This document shows positions 59,476 to 64,000 of a stretch of DNA of 64,000 nucleotides, piece by piece. A model generated the notes under the pieces. The model searched no databases. It was not told where the DNA came from and was given only the letters and a program-made list of their open reading frames with translations. The DNA lies in the NCBI RefSeq assembly GCF_018131185.1, contig NZ_JAFCJE010000001.1, positions 1,020,001 to 1,084,000 on the forward strand, given 5' to 3'. How positions within the stretch are numbered: the first letter of the stretch is position 1; each line of letters opens with the position of its first letter. Source of the DNA: Bradyrhizobium diazoefficiens (GTDB lineage Bacteria; Pseudomonadota; Alphaproteobacteria; Rhizobiales; Xanthobacteraceae). A program made the translations under genes and the position numbers.

Positions 59476-60321
59476 ATGGGCCTGCAAGAAACAAAAATCG
59501 AATCGCTTCCCTTCGTCACTGCCGAGCTCAACTATCTCGCGCCTGTTGCGGCCAAGCCGCGCACCTATGCCTTCGATCCGCCGCCGGGCGAGCCGAAGAG
59601 CACGGCGCTGGTCGAGCCGCATCAGGTGCCGATCTTCGATGCGCGGCTGATCGCCCAGAATTTCTCGCTCGACCGCGAAGGCTTTGCGCTGGTGCGCCAT
59701 CCGACCCGGGTGAAGGATTTCTATGACGACGATGAGGTGAGGGCGGTCTACTATCCCGCCGTTGAGGCGTTCCTGCGGGCGACGCTGCGGGCCGACCGCG
59801 TCGTCATCTTCGATCACACCGTGCGCAAGCGTGTCGAAGGCGCGCCTGACATCCGCGACGGCGGGCCGCGACAGCCGGCGACGCGCGTGCATGTGGACCA
59901 GACCGACGTCTCCGGCGCCAACCGCGTGCGCGAGCATCTGCCTGACGAGGCCGAGGAGCTGCTGAAGGGCCGCGTGCAGGTGATCAATCTGTGGCGGCCG
60001 ATCCGCGGCCCCTTGCGCGATTCACCGCTGGCGATGGCCGACGGCACCACGGTCGCGCCGGATGATCTCGTTGCCTCCGATCTGATCTATCCCAACCGAA
60101 GCGGCGAGACCTATTCGGTGAAATACAATCCGAACCATCGCTGGTTCTATTTTCCTGAAATGACGCCGGACGAGGCCCTGCTGCTCAAATGCTATGATTC
60201 CGCGACCGACGGCCGCACCCGCTTCGGGCCGCATACCGCCTTCGTCGATCCGACCACGCCGCAAGATGCTGCGCCGCGCGAAAGCATCGAGGTGCGCACG
60301 CTGGTCTTTCACAAACGGTAA
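59476..60321 (+). CDS. CmcJ/NvfI-like family protein (putative oxygenase)
   Basis: 281 residues from ATG 59476 with GGGAGA upstream. Segments typical of the CmcJ-like family: TAELNYLAPVAAKPRTYAFDPPPG, FYDDDEVRAVYYPAVEAFL, DHTVRKR, RVHVDQTDVSGANRVREHLPDEA, VINLWRPIRGPLRDSPLAMAD and a C-terminal RESIEVRTLVFHKR. The HVD pair and late Arg suggest a metal/2-oxoglutarate-type site. Named after a cephamycin gene, the family's bacterial substrates are mostly unknown. It may belong to the sulfur cluster upstream. Confidence 0.8.
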   Translation: MGLQETKIESLPFVTAELNYLAPVAAKPRTYAFDPPPGEPKSTALVEPHQVPIFDARLIAQNFSLDREGFALVRHPTRVKDFYDDDEVRAVYYPAVEAFLRATLRADRVVIFDHTVRKRVEGAPDIRDGGPRQPATRVHVDQTDVSGANRVREHLPDEAEELLKGRVQVINLWRPIRGPLRDSPLAMADGTTVAPDDLVASDLIYPNRSGETYSVKYNPNHRWFYFPEMTPDEALLLKCYDSATDGRTRFGPHTAFVDPTTPQDAAPRESIEVRTLVFHKR

Positions 60322-60362
60322 CAATGTGTGATGGCGCTGCCGAGTGCCGCCCGGCGGCGTTT

Positions 60363-60388
60363 GGAACCTTAGGGAACAAATCCACGTT
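60363..60388 (+). promoter_or_regulatory. EcfG-type general stress promoter
   Basis: GGAACC (60363-60368), 16-base spacer, CGTT (60385-60388). This equals the consensus for the alphaproteobacterial general stress sigma factor EcfG. The GTG start of the RlpA-like gene is 32 bases downstream. Confidence 0.6.
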
Positions 60389-60420
60389 TGCACGCCGGGC
60401 AGGCAACCGGGAGCGTTGCC

Positions 60421-60735
60421 GTGCGCGCGCAGACCACGCTATTCTTCTCTCTTGCCAGTTTTTCTCTTTCCACTTTTTCAGTTGCCCATGCTGAAAGCGG
60501 GCTCGCCTCCTATTACGGCTACGCGAAAGCCGGCAAGGGCGGTGAGCTGACCTGCGCGCACCGGACGCGTCCGTTCGGCAGCGTGCTCAGAGTGTCCTAT
60601 GGCAGCCGTTCGATCCAGTGCCGCGTCAACGATCGCGGCCCCTTCATTCGCGGCCGCATCGTCGATCTCTCGGTGCCGGCCGCCCGCGCACTCGGCATGA
60701 TGAGCGCCGGCGTCGTGCGAGTCTCCGTGGAATAG
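60421..60735 (+). CDS. Short RlpA-family protein (exported)
   Basis: 104 residues from GTG 60421, with GGGAG 7 bases before. Signal peptide (about 1-25, ending FSVAHA), then a bare double-psi barrel: GLASYYGYAKAGKGGELTCAHRTRPFGSVLRV and RVNDRGPFIRGRIVDLSVPAARALGM. Smaller than the lipoprotein at 39883 and without a lipobox. Likely acts on or binds peptidoglycan; the promoter suggests induction by general stress. Confidence 0.85.
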   Translation: MRAQTTLFFSLASFSLSTFSVAHAESGLASYYGYAKAGKGGELTCAHRTRPFGSVLRVSYGSRSIQCRVNDRGPFIRGRIVDLSVPAARALGMMSAGVVRVSVE

Positions 60736-60778
60736 GCCAGCCCGCGCGCTATAGTGCCGCCGAAAGCAGGGGGGCGCT

Positions 60779-61948
60779 ATGGCCAGGATCAGGGTGGGAC
60801 TCGTCGGCTGCGGTTTCGTGTCGGAGCTGCACATGTATGCGTTCCGGCGCGTCTATGGCGTGGACGTCGAGGTCGCGGCGGTGGCCGCGCGCGGCGATCA
60901 CGTCGTCGACTTCGCCGCACGCCATGAGATCCCGCGCGTCTATCGCAGCTTCACCGAGCTGACCGCGGACGCGGATATCGACGTCGTCGACATCTGCACC
61001 CCGCCCAACCTCCATGCCGGGATGATCGTTGGCGCCATGCAGGCCGGCAAGCACGTCATCTGCGAAAAGCCCTTTGCAGGTTATTTCGGCCGCGAGGGCG
61101 ATGCGCAGCCGATCGGCAAGCACGTGCCGAAGGCGCTGATGTATGAGCGCGTGCTCGAGGAGATGGACGCGACCCGAGCCGCGATCGAGCGGACCGGAAA
61201 GCTCTTCATGTATGCCGAGGACTGGATCTACGCGCCCGCGGTGACCAAGACCGCCGAGATCCTGAAAGCGACCAGGGACAAGGTCCTGTTCATGAAGGGC
61301 GAGGAGAGCCATTCCGGCTCGCATGCCGCCCACGCCGCGCAATGGGCGATGACCGGCGGCGGCTCGCTGATCCGCATGGGCTGTCACCCGCTCTCGGCCG
61401 TGCTGTATCTGAAGCAGGTCGAGGCCAAGGCGCGCGGCGAGACCATCCGCGTCGCCAGCGTCACCTGCGATGTCGGCAACGTCACTGCCGGGCTGAAGCC
61501 GGAGGAGCGCACCTACATCAAGGCCAATCCGGTCGACGTCGAGGACTGGGGCACGCTCACCGCCACGTTCTCGGACAGCACCAAGGCGACCGTGTTCTCC
61601 GGCGACATGATCATGGGCGGCGTGCGCAATCTGATCGAGACCTACACCAGCGGCGGCTCGCTGTTCGCAAACATCACCCCCAACAATCATCTGATGAGCT
61701 ACCAGACCAGCGAGGAGAAGCTCGCCTCGGTCTACATCACCGAAAAGGTCGATCGCAAAACCGGCTGGCAATATGTCTGCCTCGAGGAGGAATGGACGCG
61801 CGGCTATTTGCAGGAGATCCAGGATTTCATGGAATGCGCGGCCACCGGCCGGCAACCGCTGTCGGACCTCGCGCTGGCCTACGAGACGATCAAGGTGAAC
61901 TACGCGGGGTATTGGGCCGCGGAGGAGGGGAGACGGGTGGTGTTGTAA
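60779..61948 (+). CDS. Gfo/Idh/MocA-family oxidoreductase
   Basis: 389 residues. NAD(P) motif RVGLVGCGFVSELHMYAFRRV (5-25), the cofactor/substrate segment VDICTPPNLHAGMIVGAMQAGKHVICEKPFAG with the EKP motif (about 95-103), and a C-terminal domain with GGSLIRMGCHPLSAVLYLKQV carrying the probable catalytic His. Substrates are usually sugars, inositols or cyclic polyols. The insertion FGREGDAQPIGKHVPKALM is longer than usual. Confidence 0.9.
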   Translation: MARIRVGLVGCGFVSELHMYAFRRVYGVDVEVAAVAARGDHVVDFAARHEIPRVYRSFTELTADADIDVVDICTPPNLHAGMIVGAMQAGKHVICEKPFAGYFGREGDAQPIGKHVPKALMYERVLEEMDATRAAIERTGKLFMYAEDWIYAPAVTKTAEILKATRDKVLFMKGEESHSGSHAAHAAQWAMTGGGSLIRMGCHPLSAVLYLKQVEAKARGETIRVASVTCDVGNVTAGLKPEERTYIKANPVDVEDWGTLTATFSDSTKATVFSGDMIMGGVRNLIETYTSGGSLFANITPNNHLMSYQTSEEKLASVYITEKVDRKTGWQYVCLEEEWTRGYLQEIQDFMECAATGRQPLSDLALAYETIKVNYAGYWAAEEGRRVVL

Positions 61949-61977
61949 GGCAGACTGCTGCCGCAAGCACGCTGCAA

Positions 61978-62125
61978 CCCTTCTCCCCTTTGGAAGAAGG
62001 TGGCGCGAAGCGCCGGATGAGGGGTTCTATCCGCCCGCAAGACTGCTCGTGAGGATGGAGACCCCTCGCCCGTCTCGCCGCTATCGCGCCGAGCCACACT
62101 CTCCCGCAAGGGGAGAGGGTGCACT
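61978..62125. repeat. Intergenic repeat with CTCTCCCGCAAGGGGAGAG hairpin
   Basis: CTTCTCCCC...GAAGAAGG near 61980, GCGCGAAGCGC near 62003 and CTCTCCCGCAAGGGGAGAG near 62099. Member of the family at 47373 and 51396. Separates the converging oxidoreductase and binding-protein genes. Confidence 0.65.
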
Positions 62126-62156
62126 GTGCACTGCCTTCCCGGCGAGCAAAGCTGAG

Positions 62157-63467
62157 CTATGCCCCGTAGGTCGATCCCTTCGGCAGCGGAAACACCGGGT
62201 CCCGCGTGCGGATGTTGCTCGGCCACACCACCGAGATGTGCTCGCCGGCGTTCTGCATCACCACCGGCGTCGAGCGCTCGTTCTGGCCGGAGAGCGGCGT
62301 GCCGGGCGGGTAGAATCTCACGCCATAGCCCTGGATGGTGCCGCCGGAGGGGATGTCGACGTCGAGCGCCGCCTTGCGAATGGCCTCGGGGTCGAAGCTG
62401 CCGTACTTCTCCTTGGCGACCGGCAGCACGTTGTTCAGCAGTATCCAGGTCTGGTTGAAGCCCATCGAGCAATGCGGCGGCACGTCGGTAGCGCCGGTCT
62501 TGGCCTTGTAGCGCGTGACCATCGCATTGATCAGGTCGCCCATGCCAGGTGCGAGCTTGGAGGGATCCAGCAACTGCGCCGGCACCGGGTCGATGTTGCA
62601 GAAATTGTCGATGTCGGCACCGAAGGTGGCGCGCAGCTTGTCGAGCTGGCTGTAGCCGGCGCCTGCGCCGAACAGCATCTTGAAGCGCAATCCGCTCTCG
62701 CGCGCCTGACGCAGGAACAGGGTGATGTCGGGGTTGTAACCGGCATGCGAGATCACGTCGGCCTTGGCGCGCTTGATCTTCGTGACCAGCACCGAGAGAT
62801 CGGGCGCCGATGCCGAATAGCCTTCACGCAGCACGACCTGAATGCCGGCTTCCTTGGCGTAGGCCTCGTCGGCGGAGGCCACGCCGACGCCGTAAGGGCC
62901 GTCCTCGTGGATCAACGCGACCTTGACCTCCTTCGGATCCATGCCGAGCTTGGCTTTGGCATGCTCGTTGATGAAGCTGGCGAAGGCCTGTCCGTACTGG
63001 TCGGAATGAATCTGCGCGCGGAAGACGTATTGCAGGTTCTTGTCCTTGAACACGGCGGTCGAGACCGCGGTCGTGATCCAGAGGATCTTCTTCTGCTGCT
63101 CGACCTTGGCGGCGAGCGGCACGGCGTGCGAGCTCGCATAGACTCCATTGAGGATGTCGATCTTCTCCTGGCTGATCAGGCGTTCGGCCTCGTTGATCGC
63201 AACGTCGGGCTTGCTCTGCGAATCCGCGGCGAGCGGAGTAACCTTGTACTTGCCGCCGACACCGCCTTTCTCATTGACGAGATCGATGGCGATCTGCGCC
63301 CCGACCGAAGAGGCGACCGAGCCGCCGGCGGCGAAGGGACCGGTGAGGTCGTAGATCAGACCGATGCGTATGTTCTCGGCCTGCGCCTGGGCGCGTGTCC
63401 AATCGAGGCTGAGTGCGGCGGCGGCAGCCGCCGAGGTCTTCAGCAGCTGCCTGCGTGAAGTCGGCAT
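62157..63467 (-). CDS. Branched-chain-type ABC substrate-binding protein, Tat-type signal
   Basis: 436 residues from ATG 63467 (GGGAGGA upstream; an in-frame start 15 bases earlier is less likely). N-terminus PTSRRQLLKTSAAAAAALSLDW is a twin-arginine signal. The mature part begins IRIGLIYDLTGPFAAGGSVASSVGAQIAIDLVNEKGG, with DSQSKPDVAINEAERLIS and GAGYSQLDKLRATFG. Close paralogue of the protein at 26836, but with no transporter genes next to it within the window. Confidence 0.9.
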   Translation of the reverse strand: MPTSRRQLLKTSAAAAAALSLDWTRAQAQAENIRIGLIYDLTGPFAAGGSVASSVGAQIAIDLVNEKGGVGGKYKVTPLAADSQSKPDVAINEAERLISQEKIDILNGVYASSHAVPLAAKVEQQKKILWITTAVSTAVFKDKNLQYVFRAQIHSDQYGQAFASFINEHAKAKLGMDPKEVKVALIHEDGPYGVGVASADEAYAKEAGIQVVLREGYSASAPDLSVLVTKIKRAKADVISHAGYNPDITLFLRQARESGLRFKMLFGAGAGYSQLDKLRATFGADIDNFCNIDPVPAQLLDPSKLAPGMGDLINAMVTRYKAKTGATDVPPHCSMGFNQTWILLNNVLPVAKEKYGSFDPEAIRKAALDVDIPSGGTIQGYGVRFYPPGTPLSGQNERSTPVVMQNAGEHISVVWPSNIRTRDPVFPLPKGSTYGA

Positions 63468-63645
63468 CCTATCCTCCCTCAAAACCGTCGTTTGATCTTG
63501 TTGTTGTTCGCGAAGTATGGGGAGCGGGCCGGCGGAAAGTCAACATGGCGAAAGTCGAGGTCGGTCGTCCGCGGCATAGAACGCAAGTGCGAAATGGCGC
63601 CAACGGACCTCGCTCGGCGATAATGCAGCGATGCGATTCCGCCCG

Positions 63646-64000
63646 TCACAGCTTCAAGCGGCGGGTCAGATAGCGCGCGGTCTTTCCGCCGGCTTTGGCG
63701 ACCTGTTCCGGTGTTCCCGATGCGACGACACGGCCGCCTTCGTCTCCGGCGCCGGGTCCGAGATCGATGATCCAGTCGCTGTGGGCCACGACGTCCATGT
63801 CGTGCTCGACCACGATCACGCTGTTGCCGGTGTCCACGATCCGCTCGAGCTGCGCGATCAAGCGCTCGACGTCGCGCGGGTGAAGGCCGGTGGTCGGCTC
63901 GTCCAGGACATAGAGCGTATGCCCGCGTTGCGGTCGCATCAGCTCGGTCGCGAGCTTGATACGCTGGGCTTCGCCGCCGGACAACTCGGTGGCGGACTGG
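63646..64000 (-). CDS. UvrA-like ABC ATPase, C-terminal end (start outside window)
   Basis: 117 codons visible. The ABC signature [18 protein letters not shown], Walker [20 protein letters not shown] and [29 protein letters not shown] identify a UvrA second nucleotide-binding domain. Phrases such as [22 protein letters not shown] resemble the shorter UvrA2/DrrC-like group linked to DNA-binding drug resistance more than housekeeping UvrA; this is tentative as most of the gene is missing. Confidence 0.85.
   Translation of the reverse strand, partial: QSATELSGGEAQRIKLATELMRPQRGHTLYVLDEPTTGLHPRDVERLIAQLERIVDTGNSVIVVEHDMDVVAHSDWIIDLGPGAGDEGGRVVASGTPEQVAKAGGKTARYLTRRLKL

Overview
The window is GC-rich, densely coding chromosomal DNA of an alphaproteobacterium, most likely Bradyrhizobium or a close relative. 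This rests on the gene order thyA-folA-hflK-hflC-degP-serB-miaA-ilvB-ilvH-ilvC, the many ABC transporters for organic solutes, an EcfG-type (GGAACC-N16-CGTT) promoter, and intergenic palindromes built on CGTCATTCCGGG and GAGCATGATC. The genus is inferred, not proven. I saw no rRNA, tRNA, CRISPR array, insertion sequence or phage gene.

Layout. 1-5.7 kb: folate/thymidylate genes (thyA cut by the window edge, folA) and membrane/periplasmic protein quality control (hflK, hflC, a DUF2065 protein, degP). 5.8-7.7 kb: divergent serB and miaA. 7.7-13.7 kb: the branched-chain amino acid block (ilvB, ilvH, a methyltransferase, two exporters, ilvC), preceded by a promoter, a leader peptide rich in Ile/Leu/Val codons, and a terminator: a classical attenuator. 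13.8-16.8 kb: an SDR enzyme and a membrane-anchored sulfatase-fold protein. 16.9-20.9 kb: an osmoprotectant-type ABC system with a permease-binding protein fusion, divergent from a NitT/TauT-type ATPase and permease. 20.9-24.3 kb: a compact operon of DUF305 protein, beta-propeller protein, ECF sigma factor and anti-sigma factor, with a matching ECF-type promoter. It lies between the NitT/TauT permease and the next NitT/TauT binding protein (24.98 kb). A broken cupin gene lies beside it.

26-33.5 kb: a Nudix protein, then a branched-chain-type ABC operon that runs by overlaps into a PPK2 kinase and a patatin. 34-41.4 kb: a large MscS channel, a TctC-type binding protein, malic enzyme, an RlpA lipoprotein and small unknown genes. 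41.5-46.2 kb: a Baeyer-Villiger monooxygenase fused to an esterase, and a type-B carboxylesterase homologue whose nucleophile serine is replaced. 46.2-51.4 kb: extradiol dioxygenase, SemiSWEET, glgC-glgA, and a Gly/Tyr-rich secreted protein. 51.6-60.3 kb: an organosulfur-type cluster with three binding proteins, permease, ATPase, an acyl-CoA-dehydrogenase-fold enzyme, an SsuD-like monooxygenase and a CmcJ-like protein. 60.4-64 kb: a second RlpA-like protein under an EcfG-type promoter, a Gfo/Idh/MocA dehydrogenase, another branched-chain-type binding protein, and the end of a UvrA-like gene.

The most interesting parts are the ilv attenuator, the DUF305/propeller/ECF operon with its promoter and ribosome-site hairpin, the monooxygenase-esterase fusion with a non-canonical fingerprint, and the nucleophile-less carboxylesterase. 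Function calls come from recognising sequence motifs by eye; no database search was run.
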